Assembly (NCBI GenBank): GCA_903837335.1 | Contig: CAILUH010000218.1 | Location: 1 to 34,449, forward strand | DNA from: an uncultured beta proteobacterium | GTDB lineage: Bacteria > Pseudomonadota > Gammaproteobacteria > Burkholderiales > Burkholderiaceae | DNA length: 34,449 nucleotides | Reading direction: 5' to 3' | Shown: one piece after another, positions 22,540 to 30,380 of the stretch | Numbering within the stretch: position 1 is the first letter of the stretch | Layout of the letters: the number at the start of each line of letters is the position of its first letter | Position numbers and translations under genes: made by a program | The notes under the pieces: model-generated | The model's input: the letters and a program-made list of their open reading frames with translations, nothing else | Database searches by the model: none | Told to the model about the DNA's origin: nothing

Positions 22540-24555
22540 ATGGAACAAGTACCGGTTGATAGCATTACTCAAGCCAAACTTGAGTCATTTATCAAGCAAG
22601 AAGAAGGTGATGCGAATGATTACCGAGGGTGGTTAGCAACCTTCATTACTTTGGCGGCAGTTGGAATGTCCCTATTCCACCTGTATGCAGCCTATGCCAT
22701 CGTGCCCACCCAGGTGCTCCGTACGGTACACGTGGGAATTGTCTTGTTTTTGGTCTTCCTCAGCTTTCCGTTTATCAACCGCTTTAAAAATCGCTTGATG
22801 TGGTGGGATGTCCTCTTGGCAATTGGCTCCATTGCGATTGCCTATTACATCTTAAGTAGTGGTGATGAATTTGCCGATCGCAATACAGCCCCAAATCCAA
22901 CTGACGTCATGTATGGCATTGCCTTGATATTGATGATCTTAGAGGCAGTGCGTCGCACCAATGGTTTGGTCTTGGTAAGCGTCACTGTCTGCTTCTTACT
23001 CTACGCCCTCTTTGGTAATCATTTACCCGCGCCCTGGACCCATAAAGGCTATGACTTAGATCGCCTAGTCGGCTATATGTACATGACGCTGGAAGGTATT
23101 TATGGTACGGCAGTGGATGTCTCTGCAACGTTAATTATTCTCTTCACGATTTTTGGGGCTTTTTTACAGTTCACTGGCGCAGGTAAATTTTTTATCGATT
23201 TTTCATTTGCCGCCATGGGCGGTAAATCATCGGGTGTGGGTCGTACCATTGTCTTATCGTCATTTTTACTTGGGGGCCCATCAGGTTCGGGTGTTGCTAC
23301 CACCGTTACGGTTGGCTCGGTGGCAGCGCCAATGCTGGAAAAAGTCGGCTATGAACGTAATGCGGCTGGCGGCCTCTTAGCTGCGGGTGGACTGGGGGCA
23401 ATTATCTCGCCACCTGTACTAGGGGCGGCAGCTTTTTTAATTGCCGACTTCTTAAAAATTTCTTATCTTGATGTGTTGCTGATGGCCAGTATTCCTACCA
23501 TATTGTTTTATCTTGGTCTTTTTGTGATGGTTGAGATCGATGTGCGCAAATATGGCATGAAAGATATTCATTTTGAAACCATTGAAAGTGCTTGGTCTTT
23601 AACCAAAAAATACTGGTACCACTTCTTTTCTTTAATTTCTATTGTGGTCTTCATGATGTATGGTTTTTCTCCCATCATGTCAGTCTTCTGGGCCACGGTG
23701 GTATCAGCTGCTTCAAGCATGCTAAGACGTGATACTGCAATCATTCCCTATGCCTGGTTTACCGGCAAAATGCCTTTGTTGTCAGGCTTATATAACTCCA
23801 ATTTAACGAAAGCGTTGGCGGCTGGCTCAACTGGTGTATTAGCAATTGCAGTTACTTGCGCTGGCGCAGGTTTAATTGTTGGTACAGTCACCCTCACTGG
23901 CTTGGGTCTTAAATTTAGCACTATTGTTATTCAATACGCTGGCGGCTCTTTATTACTCACCACTATTTTTACAGCGCTGGTAGTTTGGGTAGTTGGGCTA
24001 GCTGTTCCAGTAACCGCCTCCTATATTATTTGCGCAGTCATTGCCGCGCCAGCACTGATTAATTTGGGCGTCCCCGCTTTTGCTGCCCACATGTTTATTT
24101 TTTATTACGCCGTATTGTCAGAAGTATCTCCGCCCACAGCGCTTTCGCCTTTTGCTGCGGCAGCGATTTGCAAAGGTAATCCTTACAAAACCACTATGCA
24201 AACCTGGAAATATGTTGCGCCCGCTATTTTGGTGCCATTTATGTTTACTCTTGATCAATCGGGTACAGCCTTACTGCTCATGGGCTCTATGGAGGCCTTA
24301 AGTAAAGCGAATTGGGCTGATATTGCTTGGGTCTCATTTACCGCCGCAATTGGGGTTGTCTGTTTGGCTGGCGGCTTGCAAGGCTGGTTTATTGAAAAGA
24401 CTAAATGGCTCGAGCGCTCAATAATGGTGGTCTCGGGTGTCGCTTTAGCTTACCCCTCAGCCGCAGCTGATTTAATTGGATTCATCGGCTTTGCTGTGGT
24501 TTTAGCCACCCAAGTACTAAGGCATTTCCGCCTCAAGCGACTTGGTCCTACTTAA
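22540..24555 (+). CDS. TRAP transporter permease, 4TM-12TM fused type
   Basis: A 671-aa inner-membrane protein combining the small DctQ-like subunit (about residues 30-190) with the large DctM-like subunit, the arrangement usual for TAXI-TRAP systems. The large part carries GGPSGSGVATTVTVGSVAAPMLEKVGY and LLAAGGLGAIISPPVLGAAAFLIADF around residues 245-305, and the C-terminal repeat has SEVSPPTALSPFAAAAI. It imports the ligand delivered by the TAXI receptor, driven by a sodium or proton gradient. The gene starts 29 bases after the receptor and its stop overlaps the convergent enolase-family gene by four bases. Confidence 0.95.
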   Translation: MEQVPVDSITQAKLESFIKQEEGDANDYRGWLATFITLAAVGMSLFHLYAAYAIVPTQVLRTVHVGIVLFLVFLSFPFINRFKNRLMWWDVLLAIGSIAIAYYILSSGDEFADRNTAPNPTDVMYGIALILMILEAVRRTNGLVLVSVTVCFLLYALFGNHLPAPWTHKGYDLDRLVGYMYMTLEGIYGTAVDVSATLIILFTIFGAFLQFTGAGKFFIDFSFAAMGGKSSGVGRTIVLSSFLLGGPSGSGVATTVTVGSVAAPMLEKVGYERNAAGGLLAAGGLGAIISPPVLGAAAFLIADFLKISYLDVLLMASIPTILFYLGLFVMVEIDVRKYGMKDIHFETIESAWSLTKKYWYHFFSLISIVVFMMYGFSPIMSVFWATVVSAASSMLRRDTAIIPYAWFTGKMPLLSGLYNSNLTKALAAGSTGVLAIAVTCAGAGLIVGTVTLTGLGLKFSTIVIQYAGGSLLLTTIFTALVVWVVGLAVPVTASYIICAVIAAPALINLGVPAFAAHMFIFYYAVLSEVSPPTALSPFAAAAICKGNPYKTTMQTWKYVAPAILVPFMFTLDQSGTALLLMGSMEALSKANWADIAWVSFTAAIGVVCLAGGLQGWFIEKTKWLERSIMVVSGVALAYPSAAADLIGFIGFAVVLATQVLRHFRLKRLGPT

Positions 24556-25685
24556 GTAATAGTGGTCCAGGCTAATTTACCAGCCAGTTTTTTAATTTCC
24601 ACTTCATTAAATTCAAAACCCAAGCCAGGAGTTTGGTGCAAAATTAAATCACCATTTTTAAATGTTAATTGCCGATTAATGAGGCGGCGAAAATTAAGTA
24701 CCTGATCGTCAGAAAAAAACTCCACAAACCGTGCATTTGGTGTAGCTGCTACTAGCGGTGCATGTAAATCATGAAACCAGTGCGGGCAAACAGTAATCCC
24801 TTTTGCATCCGCATAATTTGCAATTCGTCGCCACTCAGATATGCCGCCACAAACTGCAGCATCACTTTGCAAAATACCTGCCCCACCAGCATCTATCAGC
24901 TCACGAAAGCGCCAGCGGCCTGCCTCAATTTCCCCGGTAGCAACTGTAATCATCGTACTGCGGGCTAAAGCAGCATGTAAATCAATCGCATCCGGTGAAA
25001 AGGGTTCTTCAATCCAGTAGGGATCATAGGTCTCGAATCGCCGTACATAATCTAATGCAGTGGGTAAGTCGCGCCAAGCATTGTTGGCATCTAACATCAG
25101 CAAAATATCTGGGCCAATTGCCAAGCGCGCCGCTTTAACTCGTGCCTCTTCTTCGTGTGGCGAAAGACGACCCACTTTCATTTTTACTGCTTTAAAACCT
25201 AACTTCAGGTATGACTCCATTTCTTTACCTAATTTGGCAGGCGTCTTCCCGGCCAAATAGTAACCACCACTAGCATAGGCTGGTACGCGATCATTTACTA
25301 CTGCGCCCAAATATAAATGCAAAGGTAAGCCGGCTGAACGGGCATTGAGATCCCAAAGGGCATTATCTAAAATAGAAATACCTCGCATCACTGCACCAGT
25401 ACGCCCCTGTAAAACAGATTCGTTATACATTTCCAACCACAGGCCTTCACTGCGGTGGCTTTCTTGACCTAGCAATTTGGGGGCCAGTAATTGCGCTACG
25501 GCAATCTTGGCAATATCACCAGCCGCGCTGCCAACATAACAAAACCCAATGCCCTCTATACCTTCTTTGCTGCGCACTTTTACCAAACAATAATGGCGCT
25601 CAGAAACAGTGCGTGTTGAAAATGAGGTTACTTGATCTAAAGGAACTGCAATTGCAGCAACTTGAACCGACTGAATGATAGGCAT
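24552..25685 (-). CDS. Mandelate racemase/muconate lactonizing enzyme family dehydratase
   Basis: A 377-aa enolase-superfamily protein. The KxK acid-base pair is K168/K170 in KAVKMKVG; metal ligands are D199 (LMLDANNAW), E226 (WIEEPF) and E252 (ATGEIEAG); the opposite face has D275 (QSDAAVCGG) and H302 (CPHWFHD). This His-plus-KxK layout fits the mandelate racemase subgroup, which includes many sugar-acid dehydratases. It is convergent with the TRAP permease, with no room for separate terminators. It may dehydrate or epimerise the same imported acid as the IlvD/Edd enzyme, or a stereoisomer. The subgroup call is good; the substrate is unknown. Confidence 0.92.
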   Translation of the reverse strand: MPIIQSVQVAAIAVPLDQVTSFSTRTVSERHYCLVKVRSKEGIEGIGFCYVGSAAGDIAKIAVAQLLAPKLLGQESHRSEGLWLEMYNESVLQGRTGAVMRGISILDNALWDLNARSAGLPLHLYLGAVVNDRVPAYASGGYYLAGKTPAKLGKEMESYLKLGFKAVKMKVGRLSPHEEEARVKAARLAIGPDILLMLDANNAWRDLPTALDYVRRFETYDPYWIEEPFSPDAIDLHAALARSTMITVATGEIEAGRWRFRELIDAGGAGILQSDAAVCGGISEWRRIANYADAKGITVCPHWFHDLHAPLVAATPNARFVEFFSDDQVLNFRRLINRQLTFKNGDLILHQTPGLGFEFNEVEIKKLAGKLAWTTIT

Positions 25686-25736
25686 AGGATGCTCTTAAAA
25701 AACCTATTGTAGCTACAACTAAATCGCAGATTGAAC

Positions 25737-25985
25737 TTAATAAGTGGAGGAATCTTTAACGCACTTCAGTACATGACTATTTCGTGCTCCGCCTGTTAAT
25801 TTTTTTTCATTGGCACTCGCTTCACAAGTCGCTTTAATGTCTTTTTCACATTTTTTCAAAAAGCTCGACTTCGCTGCCCCGGTTAACTTTTTTTCTGTTG
25901 CACTTGCGGCGCATGTTTTCGCTAAAACGCTTGGCAGATAACTCGAAGCGACTATCAGCACTACTAAACCGAGGTACTTGCGCAT
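25737..25985 (-). CDS. PsiF-repeat small secreted protein
   Basis: An 82-aa exported protein. The signal peptide runs to SVLA, followed by two PsiF-type repeats, CAASATEKKLTGAAKSSFLKKC (abbreviated: C-x8-LTGAAK-x5-KKC) and a second copy with CEASANEKKLTGGAR and a closing Cys. Each repeat has a Cys at both ends, suggesting disulfides in the periplasm. AAAGGAT precedes the ATG. E. coli PsiF is induced by phosphate starvation but its molecular function is unknown; no Pho box is evident here. It is monocistronic as far as I can see. Confidence 0.85.
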   Translation of the reverse strand: MRKYLGLVVLIVASSYLPSVLAKTCAASATEKKLTGAAKSSFLKKCEKDIKATCEASANEKKLTGGARNSHVLKCVKDSSTY

Positions 25986-26085
25986 TTAAAATCCTTTTCG
26001 CAACGACTGTACTAGGTAGAACTATGTAGGTAATTATGCTTACTATAGCGATAAAAAATGTTGCAGCACAGCATAAATAACTAGC

Positions 26086-27573
26086 GTGGGGCCAGCAATA
26101 TTAGATAATCTAGCGGTGATCGCTCTTCCTCATACCCTGCGCGTTTTTATTCTCAAGGCCTTACTGCTTGTTTTGTGTGGATTGATGGGCCCTGTGCTTG
26201 CCCAAACCGCCTCAAGCAATACTCCCTCAGTCGCGCCTAAGCAAAGTAACCCCACTCAAAAGAAGGCTTCTACGATCGTTGTCAGGGAAAGAAAGCCTAG
26301 CAAAGTCGCCAACCCCCAAAGTGGTGGTATCCAAGATCGCTCCAAAACCGGTCTGCAAGTGCTTCGACCTGCAAGTGCTCTGGTAGATTTAGATGCACAA
26401 GATGATGTGCTCATTGCTGGTGCGGGTAATTTAGATTACCGCGTTCAACGGGGTTGTGCTCGCCGCAACTTTTTGGATAACCAGTTACTTGAGCAAATTG
26501 GGGTTGATAATAAATTATTCAGCGCTTTTTTTGACGCCCAAGCCAATACTTTTTTTGCCCGCGCACGTGGCACTTGCATTCCCTATGCCTTAGCACTTGG
26601 GAAACGAAATCGCCTTGAATCCTTAAGTCTTCTAACGGGAAATATACGTGACGCTAAAACCGAGATTTGGACTTTTACACCCTCAGCGTTTGATGGTTTT
26701 TTATTGCAACAAGAACCTTTAGTAAATGCGTTGGGACGCTTAACAGAAATTGAAATTCCACTCAGAGCAGTGCTTTATGACCCAAATCAAGTTGAAAATA
26801 AATTACCAATTGAATTGGTCTGGGAATTAAACACCGTTGTGAAGCAAATTTATACTGAGGAAAGTAACGTAGCAGAGCAAACAAATAATATCGTACGGGT
26901 CATTGTTAATTATGGCGATCGCGAGCAGTGGGCACAAATTTGGGCAGTGGAAATTATTGCGCCACAAACAAAAGAAGTGTTGGCGAGTGCATTTTGGCTG
27001 AATCGTAATGATCTACCCGGTGGCTTTTACACTCCCAACGGCGAATCAATCGAGCGCGCGATGTGGACTAACCCCCTCAGTTATCGGCGCATCTCGCGCG
27101 GTGTGGGAATGGTGCCAGCAGGGCGGAAAAAAACGTCTGCCGTCACCAACAAAAATACGGTACAAGCACCCCCCACGAACTCGCGCTATCGAGCGCATAT
27201 GGGCATTGACTATTCCGCTCCCATTGGTACGCCTGTCTTTAGTGTGGCTACTGGCAAGGTGGTGGCGCGCGGCTATAACGGGGCTTTTGGTAACCTCATT
27301 ATTTTGGAACATCCAGGTGGATATCAAACGTATTATGCTCATCTAAGTAACTTCAATGCCGAGTTAGATGTGGGTAATGAAGTACGCCGCGGCTTTGAAA
27401 TTGGCTATGTAGGCAGCACGGGTCGCTCCACAGGTCCCCATTTGCACTTTGAACTGCGCAAAGATGGGGTTTATCTCAATCCCTACAATCCTAAGTTACA
27501 ACTTGATTTATGGACCATGTTAAATAGTGATAGTGGACAATTCACTAAGTTGCTATTACTTTTTGGCAGCTAA
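26086..27573 (+). CDS. M23 family peptidoglycan metalloendopeptidase
   Basis: A 495-aa secreted cell-wall hydrolase. The signal peptide ends near GPVLAQTASS (about residue 40), then a Ser/Pro/Lys-rich linker, a roughly 200-residue middle domain with Cys124 and Cys164 (possible disulfide), and a C-terminal LytM domain. Zinc and active-site residues are H371 and D375 in HMGIDYSAPIGTP, H419 in YYAHL and H452/H454 in TGPHLHFELRKDG, so it looks catalytically intact. The start is uncertain: GTG 26086 and GTG 26116 are both in frame, neither with a clear ribosome-binding site, and the latter gives a shorter standard signal peptide. It lies just upstream of ccmA, probably as a separate unit. Confidence 0.9.
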   Translation: MGPAILDNLAVIALPHTLRVFILKALLLVLCGLMGPVLAQTASSNTPSVAPKQSNPTQKKASTIVVRERKPSKVANPQSGGIQDRSKTGLQVLRPASALVDLDAQDDVLIAGAGNLDYRVQRGCARRNFLDNQLLEQIGVDNKLFSAFFDAQANTFFARARGTCIPYALALGKRNRLESLSLLTGNIRDAKTEIWTFTPSAFDGFLLQQEPLVNALGRLTEIEIPLRAVLYDPNQVENKLPIELVWELNTVVKQIYTEESNVAEQTNNIVRVIVNYGDREQWAQIWAVEIIAPQTKEVLASAFWLNRNDLPGGFYTPNGESIERAMWTNPLSYRRISRGVGMVPAGRKKTSAVTNKNTVQAPPTNSRYRAHMGIDYSAPIGTPVFSVATGKVVARGYNGAFGNLIILEHPGGYQTYYAHLSNFNAELDVGNEVRRGFEIGYVGSTGRSTGPHLHFELRKDGVYLNPYNPKLQLDLWTMLNSDSGQFTKLLLLFGS

Positions 27574-27578
27574 CTAAT

Positions 27579-28238
27579 TTGATGATGTCCACTTCTTCTT
27601 CCGCCAATTATCTAGAGCAATCATTGCTGCTGGAGAATTTGACTTGTGCGCGTGGTGGCAAAGTACTTTTTTCGGGGTTAACCCAGTCGATTGTGCCCGG
27701 TCAGCTATTACATATAGTCGGGAAAAATGGTTCAGGTAAATCCAGTTTGCTACGCATTCTATGCGGACTCCTTAGTCCCATTAGCGGGCAAGTGAAATGG
27801 GCAGGGCAAGCCATTCGCACAAATCCCGAACAGTTTAATGCGCAATTAGTTTATCTTGGTCATGCACCAGCACTTAAGAGCGATCTTACGGCCGCAGAAA
27901 ATCTATTCAGTGCGGCACTCTGTCGCCAAGATACTTTATCAATAAAGGAAGTAGAAGTCGCTCTCGCACACGGCGGATTATTACCGCTAGCCAATAAAAT
28001 GGTGCGCACGCTGTCGCAAGGCCAAAAACAACGCATCGCCTTAGCGCAACTACGACTCCAGCCGCGTAAACAATTATGGCTATTAGATGAGCCTTTTAAT
28101 GCGCTTGATAGTGATGCCAGTTATGCCCTACAACAATCCATTCAACAGCACCTCCAGCTAGGTGGAATTGTAGCCTTAAGCAGTCATCAAGAAATTGAAC
28201 TCGATCAGCCTAGCGCAAAGGTGCGCATCGAATTATGA
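27579..28238 (+). CDS. ccmA: Heme exporter ATP-binding protein CcmA
   Basis: ATPase subunit of the CcmABCD complex that releases heme-loaded CcmE during cytochrome c maturation System I. At 219 aa it shows Walker A GKNGSGKSS (about residues 48-56), the ABC signature LSQGQKQRIALAQL and Walker B LWLLDEPFNALD. It is the first gene of a nine-gene ccm operon and overlaps ccmB by ATGA. Two adjacent ATG codons (27579 and 27582) are possible starts. The protein is slightly longer than E. coli CcmA at the N-terminus. Confidence 0.97.
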   Translation: MMMSTSSSANYLEQSLLLENLTCARGGKVLFSGLTQSIVPGQLLHIVGKNGSGKSSLLRILCGLLSPISGQVKWAGQAIRTNPEQFNAQLVYLGHAPALKSDLTAAENLFSAALCRQDTLSIKEVEVALAHGGLLPLANKMVRTLSQGQKQRIALAQLRLQPRKQLWLLDEPFNALDSDASYALQQSIQQHLQLGGIVALSSHQEIELDQPSAKVRIEL

Positions 28239-28921
28239 GCAATCTCTGGAAACTCTTTACCGCAATGGCCGCACTGATTCAGCGTGACTTAAGTCTAGTC
28301 CTAAGGCGAAAAAATGATAGCCTCGCAACACTTTTTTTCTTTGCCGTCGTCGCTAGTTTATTTCCCTTGGGGGTTGGGCCTGAGCCTAAATTACTTCAGC
28401 AGATTGCCCCGGGCATGTTATGGATAGCAGCATTACTTGCAGCCATGCTTTCTTTGAATCGTCTTTTTGCCGATGACTTACAAGATGGCACACTTGATCT
28501 GCTCTTATTGACTACGATTCCATTACCTTTAGCGGTACTTGCCAAAATGATTGCGCACTGGCTTAGCTCAGGCCTCTTGCTGAGCTTTGCTGCAGTTCTG
28601 CTGGCTTTGCAATTCAATCTCTCGGGTGAAAGTGTCTGGATACTTTTTCTCTCACTACTATTAGGCACTCCGATATTTAGCTTGATTGGCGCAATTGGTG
28701 CAGCCCTAACCTTGGGAACGCGGGGCGGAGGTGTTTTACTTTCACTCTTAGTCCTACCACTGTTAATCCCCGTCTTAATCTTTGGCGCCGGGGCAGTAGA
28801 CGCCTATCAAGCTGGGCTCCCCGTTGCCGGTCATTTCTATTTATTGGGAGCGCTTTTTGTACTCAGTCTATTTTTTGCCCCTTTAGCTACTGCGCTTAGC
28901 TTACGTATTGCCATTGAATAA
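28235..28921 (+). CDS. ccmB: Heme exporter membrane protein CcmB
   Basis: A 228-aa polytopic protein with six hydrophobic segments, the membrane partner of CcmA. Family features include the N-terminal LIQRDLSLVLRRKNDSLATL and LFADDLQDGTLDLLLLT (about residues 77-93), both typical of CcmB. It overlaps ccmA by four bases. After its stop there are 82 bases before ccmC, the only real gap in the operon; I see no hairpin or T-run there, so readthrough is expected. Confidence 0.95.
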   Translation: MSNLWKLFTAMAALIQRDLSLVLRRKNDSLATLFFFAVVASLFPLGVGPEPKLLQQIAPGMLWIAALLAAMLSLNRLFADDLQDGTLDLLLLTTIPLPLAVLAKMIAHWLSSGLLLSFAAVLLALQFNLSGESVWILFLSLLLGTPIFSLIGAIGAALTLGTRGGGVLLSLLVLPLLIPVLIFGAGAVDAYQAGLPVAGHFYLLGALFVLSLFFAPLATALSLRIAIE

Positions 28922-29003
28922 GCAGATCGGCTATTCGTTCTAAAATCCCCCAACGCCATTAAATCCTTACCCTCCATTCCCATCATTTAGAAAGCGCATT
29001 CTT

Positions 29004-29744
29004 TTGCCCCTCCGAAATATCAACTGGTTCAAATACGCTGCGCCCCAACCCTTTTATGGTTTGGCTGGCAAATTGATCCCTTGGTTTGCCGCAGGTGCAT
29101 TGATCCTAGGAGTTGCTGGATTGTATATGGGACTTTTGCTTGCGCCCACCGATGCGCAACAGGGTGATGCATACCGGATTATTTTTGTACATGTTCCCGC
29201 CGCGTGGATGTCCATGTTCATTTATCTCCTGGTCGCCTTCTGGGCAGCTATTGGTTTGATTTTTAATGCTCGCCTAGCAAGCATGTTGGCTTTATCTCTC
29301 GCACCAACTGGCGCCCTCATGACCTTTATTGCTTTATTTACTGGTGCACTATGGGGCAAGCCTACTTGGGGCACTTGGTGGGTTTGGGATGCACGCTTAA
29401 CTTCTGAGTTGATCTTATTATTTTTATATTTTGGTTTCTTATCTCTGCATGCTTCAATTGATGACCCGCGGCGGGCTGATCGCAGCGCGGCTGTATTAGC
29501 TTTGGTTGGGGTAATTAACGTGCCCATCATTTATTTTTCAGTGAAATGGTGGAACACCTTACATCAGGGTGCCACCATCAGCATGACTAAAGCACCCGCT
29601 ATGGCGAGTCAAATGTTACTGGGAATGTTATTGATGGTAGGCTCTTTTTGGCTTTATTCGATTGCTACTAGCCTGTACCGCTGTCGCACACTGGTGTTAG
29701 AGCGAGAAGAACATGCCGCTTGGGTGGTGGAGGGAATTCAATAA
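29004..29744 (+). CDS. ccmC: Heme-handling membrane protein CcmC
   Basis: A 246-aa six-helix protein that loads heme onto CcmE. The tryptophan-rich WWD motif WGKPTWGTWWVWDARLTSE is at about residues 118-136, with heme-ligand histidines at H63 (VHVPAAW) and H187 (NTLHQGA). The start is TTG at 29004 with only a weak ribosome-binding site; the N-terminal LRNINWFKYAAPQ segment is normal for the family and no ATG is available, so TTG is likely genuine. Its stop overlaps ccmD as TAATG. Confidence 0.96.
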   Translation: MPLRNINWFKYAAPQPFYGLAGKLIPWFAAGALILGVAGLYMGLLLAPTDAQQGDAYRIIFVHVPAAWMSMFIYLLVAFWAAIGLIFNARLASMLALSLAPTGALMTFIALFTGALWGKPTWGTWWVWDARLTSELILLFLYFGFLSLHASIDDPRRADRSAAVLALVGVINVPIIYFSVKWWNTLHQGATISMTKAPAMASQMLLGMLLMVGSFWLYSIATSLYRCRTLVLEREEHAAWVVEGIQ

Positions 29745-29920
29745 TGCACTGGTCTAACCTTACCGATTTTCTTGCCATGGGTGGCTATGGTGCTTATGTT
29801 TGGTGGTCATTCGGAATATGTTACTTACTCTTTGTGGGTGAGGTAATTAGCCTGGTTCGCAATCGCCAAGCAACTTATAAAAAATTAGGCAAAATAAGGG
29901 GCTATGAAACCCCGCACTAA
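29744..29920 (+). CDS. ccmD: Heme exporter small subunit CcmD
   Basis: A 58-aa single-span protein that stabilises the CcmABC-CcmE assembly. Its [20 protein letters not shown] helix followed by a basic tail ([14 protein letters not shown]) is the usual CcmD pattern. ATG 29744 is used because AGGGA lies just upstream and it overlaps the ccmC stop by one base; an in-frame upstream start at 29720 is rejected. Its end overlaps the start of ccmE by 17 bases. Confidence 0.93.
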   Translation: MHWSNLTDFLAMGGYGAYVWWSFGICYLLFVGEVISLVRNRQATYKKLGKIRGYETPH

Positions 29921-30380
29921 ACGATTATTGGCAATTGTTATTGGCCTCATTTGCCTTGCCATTGCCACCTTCCTGGTTTTCAAAACCTTTCAAAGTAACT
30001 TGGTCTTCTTTTTTAGCCCAAGCCAAATTATTGCGCAAGAGGCGCCTGTCGATAAAGCCTTTCGTATTGGTGGCTTAGTGAAGGCGGGTAGCTTACAGCG
30101 CGACCCTGCCGGTCTCAAGGTTAATTTTATTGTGACCGACTTAATTAATGAAACACCAGTATCTTATGAGGGAATGTTGCCCGACCTTTTTAAAGAAGGT
30201 AAGGGAGTGGTAGCGCAAGGACGCCTCAATAATCAGGGCATCTTTGTCGCTGATCAAGTACTCGCGAAGCACGATGAAAATTATATGCCCCCAGAAGCAG
30301 CAGAGGCCCTGAAAAAAGCCCAAAGCCATCAAACCCAGTCAGCGCCAACCTTAAGTGCGCCTGCAGGAGGTTCACGCTAA
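29904..30380 (+). CDS. ccmE: Periplasmic heme chaperone CcmE
   Basis: A 158-aa membrane-anchored heme chaperone. An N-terminal helix (about residues 8-26) precedes an OB-fold domain with [14 protein letters not shown], and the heme-binding motif [11 protein letters not shown] carries the covalent ligand His123 and Tyr127. The C-terminal tail is Ser/Pro/Ala-rich and presumably flexible. It starts inside ccmD and its TAA overlaps the ccmF ATG, so it is tightly coupled on both sides. This is the H-type rather than the Cys-type CcmE. Confidence 0.97.
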   Translation: MKPRTKRLLAIVIGLICLAIATFLVFKTFQSNLVFFFSPSQIIAQEAPVDKAFRIGGLVKAGSLQRDPAGLKVNFIVTDLINETPVSYEGMLPDLFKEGKGVVAQGRLNNQGIFVADQVLAKHDENYMPPEAAEALKKAQSHQTQSAPTLSAPAGGSR

